NCBI GenBank assembly: GCA_009760855.2
Contig: WPIO01000014.1
Span: 5,190,001 to 5,254,000, forward strand
Length of the DNA stretch: 64,000 nucleotides
Origin: Cristatella mucedo
Taxonomy: Eukaryota; Bryozoa; Phylactolaemata; Cristatellidae
Direction: 5' to 3'
Shown: piece by piece, positions 51,144-62,959 of the stretch
Layout of the letters: each line of letters begins with the position of its first letter
Numbering within the stretch: the stretch's first letter is position 1
Program-made: the position numbers and the translations under genes
Notes under the pieces: generated by a model
What the model was told of the DNA's origin: nothing
The model's input: only the letters and a program-made list of their open reading frames with translations
Database searches by the model: none

Positions 51144-51330
51144 CGGACCAGCTCAAGCAATCAAAAGAAAGTGAGAAGTATTGCTAAGTCAGGTCAGTGT
51201 TGAAGGGTAGCAAAAGAGTAGCGGTTCAGGACGGCTAGACAGAATATGCCAGAGTCCGCAGCAAGACAAAGGATGTTGCCTGAGAATTGCTATAACTCGT
51301 TGCCACAGCCCATGACCCGCACAGCTCGAG
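51144..51330 (-). mobile_element. LINE-B fragment abutting the RPS2 retrocopy
   Basis: The sequence CAATCAAAAGAAAGTGAGAA and onward (AAGTATTGCTAAGTCAGGTC) is a diverged match to the LINE-B segment GAAAGTGGGAAGCATAGCAG of other copies. It begins exactly where the retrocopy's upstream codons start. Confidence 0.6.
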
Positions 51331-51544
51331 TTCGCGTTGGAACTTTTTTAATTGACGATTGCTTGGAATTCGAGCGAACTTTTAGTTTAAAAGTTTCACC
51401 TTAGCATATCCACTTATGATATCTTCCCCGTGATTTTCACAGGTGGAACGACAGAATTTATTCAGAAGCTGCGATGTACATGAGCTGCTACATAAAAGAG
51501 TGCTGATTGTACGATTATAACGATCCGTGATTATCGACGGGCTT

Positions 51545-51870
51545 TTGAAATCTGGTCTAAGCGGATTTCGGTACGCATTCTGTAGTCAATGGACTTCATC
51601 TCACGCAACAAAGAGAAAACGAGAAGTATAGCAGAGTCAGGATAGCAGTTGAGGTAGTAAATATCATGGAAGTAGAAGCTCAGGACGGCTGGAATGCATG
51701 TGCCATAGTAAGCAAAGCTTTCAAAATTTAGGCAGCTGTCAAAGACGACACCTAAATTCCGAACGTAAGGTGACGGTCGCACGGCAGCACCGCACATTGA
51801 AAGAGCACAGCATTCTAGTCCAGCCACACGCTTGCGGCATCCTATAAGAACAAGTTCCGTTATATTCTAT
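51545..51870 (-). mobile_element. LINE-B fragment
   Basis: The minus strand reads ALLVFSLLREMKSIDYRMRT, like other LINE-B C-termini, and extends upstream into a VRNLGVVFDSCLNF stretch, a CR1-type RT-connection motif. Decayed. Confidence 0.7.
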
Positions 51871-52054
51871 CGTCGTGACAAAGTCCGCAATTTTTTAAGT
51901 GAAAAAGGCTGAAAACTTGTCACCCGAGCCGTTAATATCCGGCTGGGGGGGAAGAGAGACTCCTCAGAATCGTCAACCCAATTGTCCCCGTCTTGTAAAT
52001 CTGCTTTGCTTCCGACAGGCAGGACTTCAGTATGCGAGTGAGAGAAAGGCAAAG

Positions 52055-52242
52055 ATGAGCGTACAGCCAGCCGACGCTCCGCCGCCGCGTCCGCGTAAAC
52101 GCCGTCACATGGAGCGCATTATTGCAATAGCTGCACGATCCAGTAGCAGGGCGCGAACTGTTTTAGCAGACGCAGTATTCAAGGCACGAATGCCGGGTGC
52201 CATTCGAAGTTCCCGACCAGCAGAAGCGGTGTGGGATGGATG
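52055..52242 (+). CDS. Candidate coding exon of an unrecognised gene
   Basis: An ATG at 52055 opens a 62-codon, arginine/alanine-rich frame (MSVQPADAPPPRPRKRRHME...) that ends at a GTAAGC donor after GGATG. A possible AG acceptor (TTGCTTCCGACAG) lies at 52017. I cannot connect it to a following exon in frame, and it shows no known domain. It could be a first exon on the perilipin side or chance. Confidence 0.22.
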
Positions 52243-52499
52243 GTAAGCTTTCGAATCGACGAGCAGGCCGGCACTAAGAAACGGTCCGAAGGTTGTACAC
52301 GCCGCACGCAGGGCAGGCAGTGTCAAGCAAGTAACGGCGTGCCGCCGCTCGTTTAGCATCCGGAAAGGACAAGAGGGTGTGGACCGCGTCGCGGGAATCC
52401 CCCCCCCCAGCGAATACGCTTTAGTACCCGAGCACGAACGACGCTAGCACCCCCGACGCTGAGAGTCTAAACTAATAATACTCAAGGTGAGTCAGGCAG

Positions 52500-52808
52500 C
52501 TGCGCTTCCGGTCACGGGCGCGGCACGCCAGATGGCGCATGCGGGGCAAAGTCCACATTGCTTCGGCCTTGCACGCGATTGGCGGAACGTCGCCGGGTCT
52601 TGATCCGCTTGCGCCGTCGTATATAGGACCGCCTGTTCGCTTGCCGAAGCGTCTTCGGATTTGTAAGCAGCCGTCGGTGCTATCCGAACTTGCCGCCGTT
52701 TCAGGTACACCCAGCGCTTTCTAGCCTCGGCTCCGGCGCTTGCGGCGTCCGCCGGCCGTCTCACGTGAGGGCGCGGCGGCGAGAGTCGTTTTACTTCCTC
52801 CTTTTCAG
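52500..52808 (+). promoter_or_regulatory. CpG-rich perilipin promoter and likely 5' UTR exon
   Basis: The block is strongly CpG-rich. A GTTTCAG|GTACAC donor at 52705 and a CCTCCTTTTCAG acceptor ending at 52808 suggest a non-coding first exon spliced to the exon with the start codon. The start site itself is not marked by a TATA box. Confidence 0.4.
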
Positions 52809-52832
52809 CGTACAGTAAGTAGCAGCCGCCAG

Positions 52833-55170
52833 ATGGCCGAAGAAGTGCAAGCGGTTTCGCGCGTGGCCGGCTATCCGCTGGTCAGCGACTCGCTCGCCAA
52901 GCTGACCAAGGTTTATCAGGAGACGAAAGACAGGAGCTCGATACTTAGGCTGGGATGCAACGTCGCGGAGACAGGCTTCCAGGCCGCCGTGCACGTAGCG
53001 CTGCCCATTCTCAAGAAGCTGGACACACCTGGTAACTGGCCGTGCCCGCGCGCGAGAGCCCGCGTCCTCGTCGACTTCGCGCGGCGGCACGCCCCCCCTC
53101 TGCTGAGCCGCCGCCGCCAGCCGCAGACGCTTGCATGCGAGCGATCGCTCTCTGCAGCCGTCAACAACCTGGCCTGTCAGCAGCTGGACAAGCTCGAGGT
53201 TGCCTTCCCAGTCATAACGAAGCCGACGGACGTCGTCCTCGACGAGGCCAAGGCGTGCCTGGTCAAGGTCGTGCAGCCCACGGTCGACAGCTTCAAAGTG
53301 AAGGTCAGCTGCAGAGCGACCGCCTGCAAACCGCTGGCTGGTGTTCGCTCCGAAAAAGCCGTACCGTACATAGCAGCATCATGCCGCCGCTCTTCTTGCT
53401 CAGACCGACGGGCTGGTCGTCGCGTGCCCGATCGCGTTCGAAGTGCGCTCGCGAGGCGGCTCACTGCTTGTTGAGCCGTCTCTCCTCTGTGTTGCTGCCA
53501 GGTTAACACGGTGAGGGAGCTGGAGGAGAGAGTGGTCGGAGGCATTAAGACGTACACGTACGCGGCCGTGGAGAATGCAAAGTGCTACGGCCTGGCCAGT
53601 GTCAACGGCCTGGCGTCGGCCGCCGGACTGGGCAAGGTGCTGGACGTCGCCGAATGCGTGCTGGACAGCTATTTGCCGGCCGAGACGGCCCCGGCCGAGC
53701 TCGGCACTCTGGAAGGCAGCGAGGAGGATGAAGACGAGCAGGGAGAGGAACGGGACGATGAGGAACAGCAGTCCGAGGAGGAGCAGCAGCAGCAGAAGCA
53801 GCAGGTGCCGCCGCTCGAGCGGGTCCGAGTGATCAGCCAGAAAGTGAAACAGCGAGCCTACGAGCGAGCCATGCTGCGCCTGCGCGGTCTGCAGCGGCGC
53901 AGCACCGAGACGCTGCAGCAGCTCAACTTCACCGTGGACCTGGTACGCTGCCGCCTCGTGCCAGCTGTGTGCATTACTACCGCTGCTCGGCCTGCCCGCT
54001 GTGCTTCCGGCTGCGTGCCTATTAGCTGTCACCTGTCGTCGGTGCTTGCCAGAGCTTTCTCTTCTCCTCTCTGTCTCTATCTGTCTCTGTCTATCTGCCT
54101 CTGTCTGTCTGTCTCGCTCTGTCTGTCTGTCTCCATTTCTGTCTTTCTCTACGTGCGAATGACTGACATGCCGAACTTGCAGATCGCCTATGCCAAGCAG
54201 AACATAGACGCTGCGTCCGAGTGCGTCCAGCAGAAGGCCCTCGAGGCGCGCTCGACGGTGCACAACCTTTACGAACGGCTCGTCTCTGCCACTGTTGCCA
54301 AGGGCGAACAAGCAGCTGCCGCAAGCGATCGCGAGGCGACGTCCGAGTTGGCCGCACGTCCCGACGTAAGTTTGGCGCGCCGTTGCACCGGATAGTGTCG
54401 GGAGGGGGGCCGGAGGAAGAGGCGGCAAGGCCGCTTTGAACCTAGCCGGCGTCGCAGCTTCTGCTGCCGCTTCCGCTCTGCTCGTCGAGCCGCTCGTGCA
54501 AAATGGCGGGCGCTCGTTTCAGGCCCTCGAGAAGAACGTGATCCAAACTGCCCGAGCTCTGGCCTCGCGAGCGCGAGGCGTCATGCACCAGGTGCGCGCC
54601 TTCGCCACCGTCCTGCCCGCCGCCGCTCTGAGTCAGATCGTGGAAATGGAGCAGCTCGCCGAGAGCATGTACCTGAACGTGGCCCAGGTGCGCTGGTGGC
54701 CATGGCTGTGTCCGTGTGGCAGCTGTAGCGCCTGTTTGCTAGCCCGCTCACGATCGATGTGGCCTGGCGCTGCTATGTTGCCTGACTGCCTGCCTGCCGG
54801 CTGACCGCCCGACAAGCTGACTGAAGTTTGCTGCTCGTGCGTAGGCCACTGGATTCGGCGACGTTTCGGTCGTGCTACTGCAGACGGTCAAGGCGAAAGC
54901 TCAGGGCGTCCTCGAATTCAGCCACCGTCTGACGGAAATGGTGGTCAGCCACACGCCCGCCTTACTGAACCTCGAAAAGGCCGTCGACTGGATGGTGAGC
55001 TGACGATCAGCTGGCGCTGGCGCCGCCTGCTGGTTCTGTGCGCTGTCGCCTTTGCTGCGGCTCGATGAGTCACCTTTTTCGTTCGGCGTCTCGCAACCGA
55101 TATATATTTTTCTTTTGCTTTCCACGTGTAGGGACTGACTAGCGCTAGCCGCTGCCCGCGAGCCCCTTGA
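52833..55170 (+). CDS. Perilipin (PAT-family lipid-droplet coat protein), seven coding exons
   Basis: Perilipins coat cytoplasmic lipid droplets and gate lipase access. Exons: 52833-53031, 53158-53303, 53502-53942, 54183-54365, 54430-54687, 54845-54994 and 55132-55170, together 1416 bases, 471 residues plus TGA. The N-terminus is a PAT domain (RVAGYPLVSDSLAKL, then ETGFQAAVHVALPILKKLD, ACQQLDKLE, ITKPTDVVLDEAK). It continues with amphipathic 11-mer-like helices and VLDVAECVLDSYLP. Residues about 180-215 form an acidic, glutamine-rich insert. Six of seven exon joins are conventional; the acceptor before 54430 (GGCGGCAAG) lacks a pyrimidine tract. An AATAAA lies at 55581-55586. One gene of the ancestral single-copy animal type is likely; which vertebrate paralogue it resembles cannot be told. 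Confidence 0.88.
54055..54155. repeat. (CTGT)n/(CT)n tract in a perilipin intron
   Basis: Imperfect TCTGTCTGTCTC units fill the intron between exons 3 and 4 of the perilipin gene, just before the acceptor. Confidence 0.85.
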
Positions 55171-55610
55171 CGCAGCTGGTAGTGCGTTGTCAGAAGATCG
55201 TGGCTCGGCGACCCGACCGTGCCGAGCGTGTAACGAGAGCGTCGTGGCGACAGCGGTGGCTGTCGCTTGCCGTAGACGGGCAGCCCTAGACTGCCCGATG
55301 GCGGATTGATATTTCGAGCGTGCACGCTTAAATGTACCGAGCACGTTGAGTAGTACTTGTTTAGTGGCTTCTGTGGCAGAAGGCTTATATGTGTGCTTGC
55401 TTGCTTGCTTGTGCTGGCTGGCTGGTCGTTGTGAAGCAGCGGCAGCAGCAATGGAGCAGGTGTCCTTGGCATGGGCTCGGCTCCTGGCTACAACTGCTGC
55501 TGCAGCTGCTCTTGACGGCGCTAAGCTCTTCGCCTCCGGCTCCTCTTCACTTCGTGTGCTAATCGTTTTTGTGTTCGAGCAATAAACGACGATGCATGCA
55601 CAGCCTTAGC
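55171..55610 (+). other. Perilipin 3' untranslated region (inferred)
   Basis: The sequence after the stop runs to AATAAA at 55581-55586. A plus frame inside (55346-55585) has no motif and overlaps the signal. Confidence 0.5.
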
Positions 55611-57004
55611 GTGTCGTCTTGCGCTGGTTGTCTGCTGCACCGAAAACCTTCGCCTTCGATCTTAAGATTAGAGTCGCCGAGCTGCCGTTAGCGCAATCCC
55701 ACTTTTATCGTGATGGGAGTGAAGCTGGGCGTGTGGGGAGTTGTGGCGTCCCCAGTAGCAGCTGCGCTGCTAGTAGACACTTGCCGTCGGCAGGGGTGTC
55801 AATACTGTCTAGACTGATACTGGGCACTCGTTTTGGTGTATCGTAAGAGTGCAACGAGGAACCGCTGCTGGCTCACTTCGTAGTGCCGTGTAAATCTGGA
55901 TCTTGCATTCTGATAGCTTGCAGTGGTCAAGTGGCTAGATTTGGCAATGCACGAGCTGCTTTTGTGCCCGACCTGTTCTCCTTTAGGCGGTGGACATTAA
56001 ACTCGACGGACTTGAGTTTGAACCGCCTGAGATTTCCTACCAATGGAGAATCAGCGACGCACAGCTAAGCTGTGCTCCCAACCTGGCCAACGGTTCGGCT
56101 CACCAGTAACCCTGGTCGTGCGACCCAGTTCGGAAGCTCGATTGCTGGCTCGAACGACTATCGTCGTGCTGCTCATTCATGTGCAAGCTTTCATCGTCGT
56201 CGAACTTAAGCTGGTTCAATCACGCATCTGTCTGTGTTAAGTAAACTGTTTTTGCTTTGACATGTGTGTGTAGTTTTTCTTTTCTTGCCGCAGCTCGTAG
56301 CAGCATGCAAAGACGATCGGTCCAAGATATCGCAGCAGCTGGCTGCTGCCTATGTAATGTATCTCCGTCAGTAACTAAATGAGGGCTGGAACTCAGACCT
56401 TGCTGCACAGCCAACGCAGGCTGCACGCTTGATCTCACCAAGCTGGGCGGCACATGTGATGCAGCAGCAGCAGCAGCAGCTCTCGACTACACATACGAGG
56501 ATTTTTTTCGCTAGAGGCATGTCAGGAAACTAGCTTCAGTTGTCGGAGAGCAAGCCGATCACTTGGTCATTGACAGTTATGTTCTTATTTGAACAGACGA
56601 GTGCTTGGCCTAAGCACTGTTCTGGCAGCACCAGTGCAGATAATGACCCAAGTAGAGCTGCTTTGTGGAGGCAAAGCTGTCTCGACACCTTGAGGACCCG
56701 CTCTTTGCTGGTCGAGCACAGCAGCTGTGAGAATCTAACCTCTGCTGTCAAAGTGGGCGCGTCAAACCTGTGGCAGGAACTTGGGCCCCTGCCTGTGGGA
56801 AGCAGACTACTGTGTGTGCGCAATGGTTTGCTCTCATTGACCTCGGGTACCGTCGTCGATCAGCTTTCTACCCCGACTTGCCAGTGACTGGTCTACAGTG
56901 ACTTTCGGTATGGACGAGTCGCTGGATCCCTGGGCTTTTACGACGTATCATGTCAAGGATAGACACCTAAAAAGAAGCCCGTAGGGCCCCTGACTAGTTG
57001 GCAT
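55611..57004. other. Intergenic stretch
   Basis: It contains a LINE-B remnant at about 56352-56380 (TATGTAATGTATCTCCGTCA) and a (CAG)n run at about 56462-56480. No gene is recognised. Confidence 0.4.
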
Positions 57005-57175
57005 ATCAAATGATCTGGAATGCTAGCTGGTTTGCCCCAGTGGTTAAGGTGCTAGGCCCGACCAAGGTCTGGCCGAGGTCATTGGTTCGAGCCTCGTGGC
57101 ATATGTGAAGCACCTGAATAGAGATTAAGTTCTCTTAGGTTGCTATATGCATGAATTATATTAATTATTAATATA
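57005..57175 (+). mobile_element. SINE-1, tRNA-derived, full length
   Basis: GCTGGTTTGCCCCAGTGGTT starts the A-box region. The B-box area is GAGGTCATTGGTTCGAGCC. The end is TGAATAGAGATTAAGTTCTC, then GGTTGCTATATGCATGAATT. A good template for the family. Confidence 0.85.
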
Positions 57176-58860
57176 TTAGCCCCTACTAAGCTGTTGAAAT
57201 GGTGCCAAGGGTACAGGTTTCGTGTGCCCGAGGGGACGTTTGCATTTTAATCGGCTCTGTCCCTGCAGGCCTGTGGATCCAGTAGATAGCATTGTGCTCT
57301 GATGCGGATTTACAGCATTCACACATCGGCAGATGCCGTGGGAATAGTCCTGTTAAAAGTCGAATGGCCCATGTTGGGTCGCCCAGTGTTCGTGGAGATA
57401 TTTCTTAGTGAGCTTATCACCAAGATTTTCAGTGCTGCCTGTTCCCCATTTTTGTTGCAGGGGCTAACCTAGCTATATGTTGAGAGACCCATCTTGAACA
57501 CTTCCTAATAGCCTAAATAGACAGCTCCGGTTACAAGCTGATGCACGAATGAGGGAGAACGTCGCCTCGCACTGCCCACGAACGAGTAAACCACGAACAG
57601 CAGCTGATGACAGTGTGGGCTTAAGGTTCCATATTACTAGGCTCTGCACAGTCAGCTAGCAGGGTGCATGCAGTTGGGTGAAAACACGTAGTTGTAAAAC
57701 AGCATGGGCAGAACAGCTGTCGAGCTGATTAGTTGTTGAACGTAGCGTCCAAAATACTGACTCGAAGAACAAAGAGCTTTCAGAATAACGTCTAGCTGGA
57801 TACTTTGTTGTCTTCCAATGCTTGACCAAAAGCTAGCACAGACGACCTACTAAGTAGGATCGATGCCACGTTCCTGCTTCTGTGGAGACTAACTCTATCT
57901 AACGTACCTTTTCTGAGGGCGCTGACATTGAAAAATTGGTGTTATAAAAAATGGTAGGCCGTAGTGTAAGCACTACATTGGTGTGAGGGAGTAGCATCAT
58001 GTCCTTGGTGCCAGACCAAGGGGCGAGGCACGATGTGACAAGCTGCGATGCCTACTCATGAAAGCTCTTCAGCTCTCCAATGATGCTGAACTCCAGCCAC
58101 TCAGGGCGCTAGTGGCTGCATCTCTCCCTGGGGAGAGACAGATATTTCAACATAGCTCGGAGGGTAAAAGCAACACAAGTAGCCTGCCAAATGTATCTAC
58201 GACTGCCCCTCAGCTATTGTATGGCCCCGGCCGATAAGCAAAGCGAATCGTATTTTGAGCCTGATTGGCCGATTGCTTCGTACAAAACAACTTGTTCTGA
58301 TGTGCCTGTCAAAGAAAATGCTCGCTATTACATTTAATAGGAACGTTTCTCGTGAGTTCTACGCCTGCAGATGGTTGGTGGTCAATAGCTCTTTAGTCGG
58401 TGAGGTTTTTTAAGCTCTGCTCACGCTTCTTCACCGAGCCTTCTGGCCGGAGCCAAACCAGCGTTGCTGGAGGATCTGCATTCAGCGATCAGAGGTAATT
58501 AGGGCTATTGGTAGTCGCGCGAGTTAAAACCATGCAAGAATCCATTGATGTTTGTATAGTGGACTTCGTAGGCAAGAGGTCGCCAACCGCCCAGCTAGAT
58601 GTCTCGCCTAGCTGGACCGCAAGGCTCAAGCTCACTCCCTGGTTTTGGTATTTCTATAACAGACTTGTAACGCCGAAGGCTCGGCGGGGTAAGCTTGACC
58701 TGCCGCTTACCTAGCGGCGTAGCCTATCGCCTAATGCCGTTCGGTGAGCGCCTCCGCGCAATAAGCTGGCCGCCACGAAACGAGCGTTTCTGGCGCTGAC
58801 CTGCTTACCGTTACTAAAGGGGGTCGTGAGTCCGTAGCGTGAATTGGAAGCAAGACACAC
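57176..58860. other. Intergenic stretch
   Basis: I see no gene. A short block near 58560-58640 (CGCCTAGCTGGACCGCAAGG) resembles one near 60950-60980 (CTCGCTTAGCTGGACGGCGA), so an unclassified repeat may be shared. Confidence 0.35.
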
Positions 58861-58924
58861 AAATTGGGGATTTTACTGAACTTTATTCGCAAGCGCACAA
58901 AGTCGCTGCGCGTCTAGTTCAGCT

Positions 58925-59290
58925 TTATCTCCACACTCCTCGCACGTTCAACACTCTTGCGGAGGGAATACTCCTCTACACTAAGCGCGACCCGGACCCT
59001 AAACCCTAACCGGTGAACTAGGAATCCGTTCCCACCTGTGCCGAGGGAATACCCCAAACACGCCAACTTAAACACTCGAGCGGAGGGAGTACTTCTCCAC
59101 ACTGAAGTGCGAACCGGAGTCTAAACCCTACCCGGTGAACTAGAACTCGGTTTCCACCAGTGCGACCGGAATACTCCACACACGCCAACTCAAGCACTCC
59201 TGCGGAGGAAATAATTCTCCACACTGAAGCGCGACCCGGAGCCTAAACCCTACCCGGTGAACTAGAGCTCCACACACGCCAACTACGCCT
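58925..59290 (-). repeat. Tandem array, about 123-bp unit, about 3 copies
   Basis: Three consecutive units share GGAGGGA(A/G)TACT, CTCCACACTGAAG, GACCCGGA(G/C)CCTAAACCCTA and CCGGTGAACTAG. The offset between CACACTGAAG occurrences is 123 bases. A CTTTATT (AATAAA on the minus strand) lies just before it at about 58881. The array continues into GC-rich DNA with a long minus frame (59140-59640) that is arginine-rich and motif-free. Confidence 0.85.
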
Positions 59291-59890
59291 AGCTCGCGCC
59301 GGCAAATCCCTATGCCGAGACCACGTGCTAGCGCGCACACACACGACACAAAAGAAACACAAAACACAAAAGAACACACAAAATGCCAGCTCGGGCGCGA
59401 TACGACCGTATTCGGTGGGGTTCCACCGAATCCTCCTAGCACTGTCTCGTCTTGTTCCGTCAATCGCCGGCGAACAGCCCGCCCTCCTCCCTCGCTTTCA
59501 GAGAAACGAGTGCGACGGCGTCGAAGCCGGACCAAAGACAAAAAGACACGAGGCAAAAGACCCAGAGCGAGCGTCGCTCGACTCTTAAATACTTGGCTGA
59601 GACAATGGGGCAAGAGCTTAGTGGTATTGGGCCCGGACACCTTGGCCCATTACGGAAAGGAATGACTACCGTTCCCAGGCCACTGGCAGGGCACCTCCGT
59701 CCAGCTTGAATGGCGAATGGGTTCCAGACGCTTCTTTCTTGGGAAGAGGGAAGGCGGGGGTTGACAGGCCAGCCAACATCTATCAGCAGCTTCCGCGAGT
59801 ATCGGACCAATTCTAAAGGCCGAATCGCCGCCGCTCGTCTCAGAGCTTCCTGGCCTTCTCCTAAGCGCTTCCTCTCTAACCGCACTGACA
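59291..59890. other. GC-rich block next to the tandem array
   Basis: Overlapping frames are open on both strands, a sign of composition rather than coding. It may be the body of the unclassified element that carries the array. It ends where the LINE-A (ATT)n tail begins. Confidence 0.3.
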
Positions 59891-59891
59891 T

Positions 59892-60830
59892 AATAATAAT
59901 AATAATAATATTGCACTTGATAAAGCGCCCTCAGAGAACTTAATCTCTTTCTAGGCGCTTTACATTTGCTGCAAAGTGATACGCAATAGAATAGTAAGTA
60001 AAATCATGCTTGAAAAACAAACAAAATGAATAACATGGTTAGGGGTTACATGCACTGGGTCAGCATGCAAATGTGGTTAGTGGCAGCGTGAACAGTGTCA
60101 GCACGCATAAGCACATCGAGGACGAATCACAAGGACCCACTAAATGCTGTCCTAAATAGGTATGTTTTTAAGTTTCTTTTAAATGTGGTCAGGTCAGGGG
60201 ATGTTCTGATGCAGGTCGGGAGGGAGTTCCAGGCTGTGGGAGCATACGAGCTAAATGCACGGTCTCCAAAGGATTTAAGGTTTGTACGAGGTATTTCTAG
60301 ACTGTTGGATTCCGAAAAGCGAGTGGTACGATGCTTTGCCTGATGGGGTAGTATATCTGAAAGATAGGCTGGAGCCATAGAATGAAGAGACCTAAAAGTG
60401 AGCGACAAAACCTTGAAGTCAATCCGTTGCTTGACTGGTAACCAGTGCAGGTCGGCGAGAAGTGGAGTAATGTGGCAACTGCGACGCTCACGACAGACAA
60501 GCCTAGCTGCAGAGTTTTGCACCAGCTGCAATCGCCTGATCGCACATGCTGGTAGGCCAGTAAGCAGTGAGTTGCAGAAGTCGAGACGAGATGTCACGAA
60601 TGCATGGACCAACTTGGACGTGGTATCCTTATCTAAACAAGCCCTAATTTTAGCAATGTTATGAAGCTGAAAATAGGCTGATTTGACTGTGGAGCTGATG
60701 TGGTCGTCTAACGAGAGGTCGCTTTGGAATATGACACCTAGATTTCGAGCTGATGCAACTGGAGATATGCTGGCAGAGCCAATTTTGAAAGTGTTAAACA
60801 CGAGACTGACGCTCCTCTCTGGCTCACTGC
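59892..60830 (-). mobile_element. LINE-A (CR1-like), 5'-truncated, best preserved copy
   Basis: The minus strand keeps an unbroken frame of 237 codons (60840-60127). It holds SASISPVASARNLGVIFQSD, ALVHAFVTSRLDFCNSLL-type and HWLPVKQRIDFKVLSLTFR motifs, then FGDRAFSSYAPTAWNSLP and FKRNLKTYLF, the C-terminus of a CR1-clade reverse transcriptase. After the stop come the 3' UTR, AAAGCGCCTAGAAAGAGATT, AAGTTCTCTGAGGGCGCTTT and (ATT)n at 59892-59912. The 5' end is cut off at about 60822-60835, typical of incomplete target-primed reverse transcription. Probably the youngest copy here. Confidence 0.9.
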
Positions 60831-61271
60831 TCCAGGACAAAGGGGCTCTAGCCTGCCGCCGAACAGCTCTTGTTCGCGCTAAAATTCAGCCAAAGCCAGC
60901 AGGGCGCTACAGACTGCTCTTAGCGAGTGGTCACCTCCGCTTGGCAAGATTTCTCGCTTAGCTGGACGGCGAGGCTGCGTTCGCACGACCCCTGCAAGAG
61001 ACGTTTTTTGCTGAAGAACAAGGATATATTTATATTTATCGCTTCGCCCTATCGTAAAAGGCCACTCTGTACGATCGGGCCCGAGAGACAAAGTCAGCCG
61101 CCCCTGTGAAAGGACGTACCTGTTTAACACTGTAAAGGCACGGACCGGCTCCAACATCCCTTGGTATAGGAGAGTACCGCATTTACTCTGCTCTCCACAG
61201 CACTTCCGATTATCAGTGGATTTTCGTCGCAGTGGGAAGACTCGATTTGTTACCTGTTGTTGCATGTAGGA

Positions 61272-61371
61272 GTTCACTTTGGAGCCGATTTTGGAGTTCA
61301 GTACGCCCTAGCGACCAAATTAAGCTCCTTTTACAAGATACGTGGACTCCAAAATCGGCTCCGAAGTGAAC
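61272..61371. repeat. Inverted repeat, 26-base arms, 48-base spacer
   Basis: Arms 61272-61297 and 61346-61371 are reverse complements with one mismatch. The RNA or DNA could fold into a long hairpin. No transposon border or gene is recognised next to it. Confidence 0.9.
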
Positions 61372-62007
61372 GCTGACGTTCAAGTAAAATCCTCGCACTG
61401 CGACAAATATTTGCCGAGCATCGACAGTGCTCTGTACTGTGGTGGCGTACATCTATGCACATTGCTTTCATATCCCATGAGTCTGATCGCAGTTTGGCGC
61501 ATTCGGCTGTTACTTTTTTCTGTTGATTTCGCATGCTGAGCTATGACACGTCTGTCTCTTACCCCTTTCTCCCCAAGCCTCTGGAATACCGGTATGGTCC
61601 AGGGAACGTGCCCGTGCACACGCGTACCTGTGTGCACGCGCTCGCTTTTCAGAGGGGCCATGCTGTTGATCTCTTAAGGAGACTATTGTATATGTTGCTG
61701 AGGATATAAATTATTTTAGATAGGCCTAAGGAAGCATGCCGAGCGGCGAGTCTTCGGCGGCGCTCAGTTTCGCGGGAGAGGAAGGCGACCGATATTTGCA
61801 CATTGGGTCACGTGAAACTGCCTGGCAGTTAGTTAGCCTTCGGGTTGCAATGCTAGGCTCTCTAAATGGAGTATACGTAGTCACCTTTTGCGCTGCGTTT
61901 CAACGAGGCTATCGCGAAGTGCTCTTCCGGTTTGGATGTTCAGGCTTTCCTAAAATGAGGTATAGTTGCCGTTTTAGAGGGGTCTTGTCTTCGCTTCTTC
62001 TTCTTCT

Positions 62008-62339
<332 letters not shown>

Positions 62340-62754
62340 CTTCAGCTGGAAGAGCTGCCGCGGTGGGAAATGCGTGCGTTTGGTACTAGCGACCGAGCAT
62401 TTTTGGTGCCACGGCGGAATGATACTTGCGTTGCAGCGTTTCGTGCAGGGCTCCTTCAGAGCTCTGCTTCCAAGTGTCCGTCTCTTGGGGTGGGAGATCC
62501 AAAGGACATCTAGAACCCTCCGGTTAAAGAACTGAGCTTCTTAGATCGGCTTCGTAGGCCGCAAAGCAGCAAGGACCTGCCAAGCGGCGACGACCTATGA
62601 GACTGAGAGAGCAGCGAGACGCCTAAGGATGTTAGCATTCAGCCGTTTCTCGTTGCTTAAGAGTGGACCCGCAGTGAGACCGGATGAGCGATAGCTATTT
62701 AGCCTTAGTCCTATCCCCCTCCTCGAAATGCCCAGCAGATCCTCCCGGTTGCTA

Positions 62755-62945
62755 CCCTGGTGAGCCACGTTGGCACGCTAGGCAAGGCGGTTGCTTTCAC
62801 GACCTTGTTCCCGCGGTCGTGGGCTCGAATTCCGCAATGGGCGATCCTTTATTGCCGCTCCAAGCGGTGGTGATAGCCGTAAAGGCTCTTCTGTCGCTGT
62901 ACAAAAGAGGCTGGTAAAAATCAGCTGGTATTTTTTTTATTGCAG
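62755..62945 (+). mobile_element. SINE-2, tRNA-derived, full length
   Basis: GTTGGCACGCTAGGCAAGG (A box), GGTCGTGGGCTCGAATTCC (B box), CCGCTCCAAGCGGTGGTGAT body, GAGGCTGGTAAAAATCAGCT end and a T run. A good template for the family. Confidence 0.85.
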
Positions 62946-62959
62946 GGAGGGCCTACCAG

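Noticed and set aside
53400-54428. 342-codon minus frame opposite the perilipin gene
   Set aside because: GC-rich shadow of the perilipin exons; it has no family match and the plus-strand exons join in phase.
59140-59640. 166-codon minus frame
   Set aside because: Overlaps the tandem array and GC-rich block, with several frames open on both strands and no motif.
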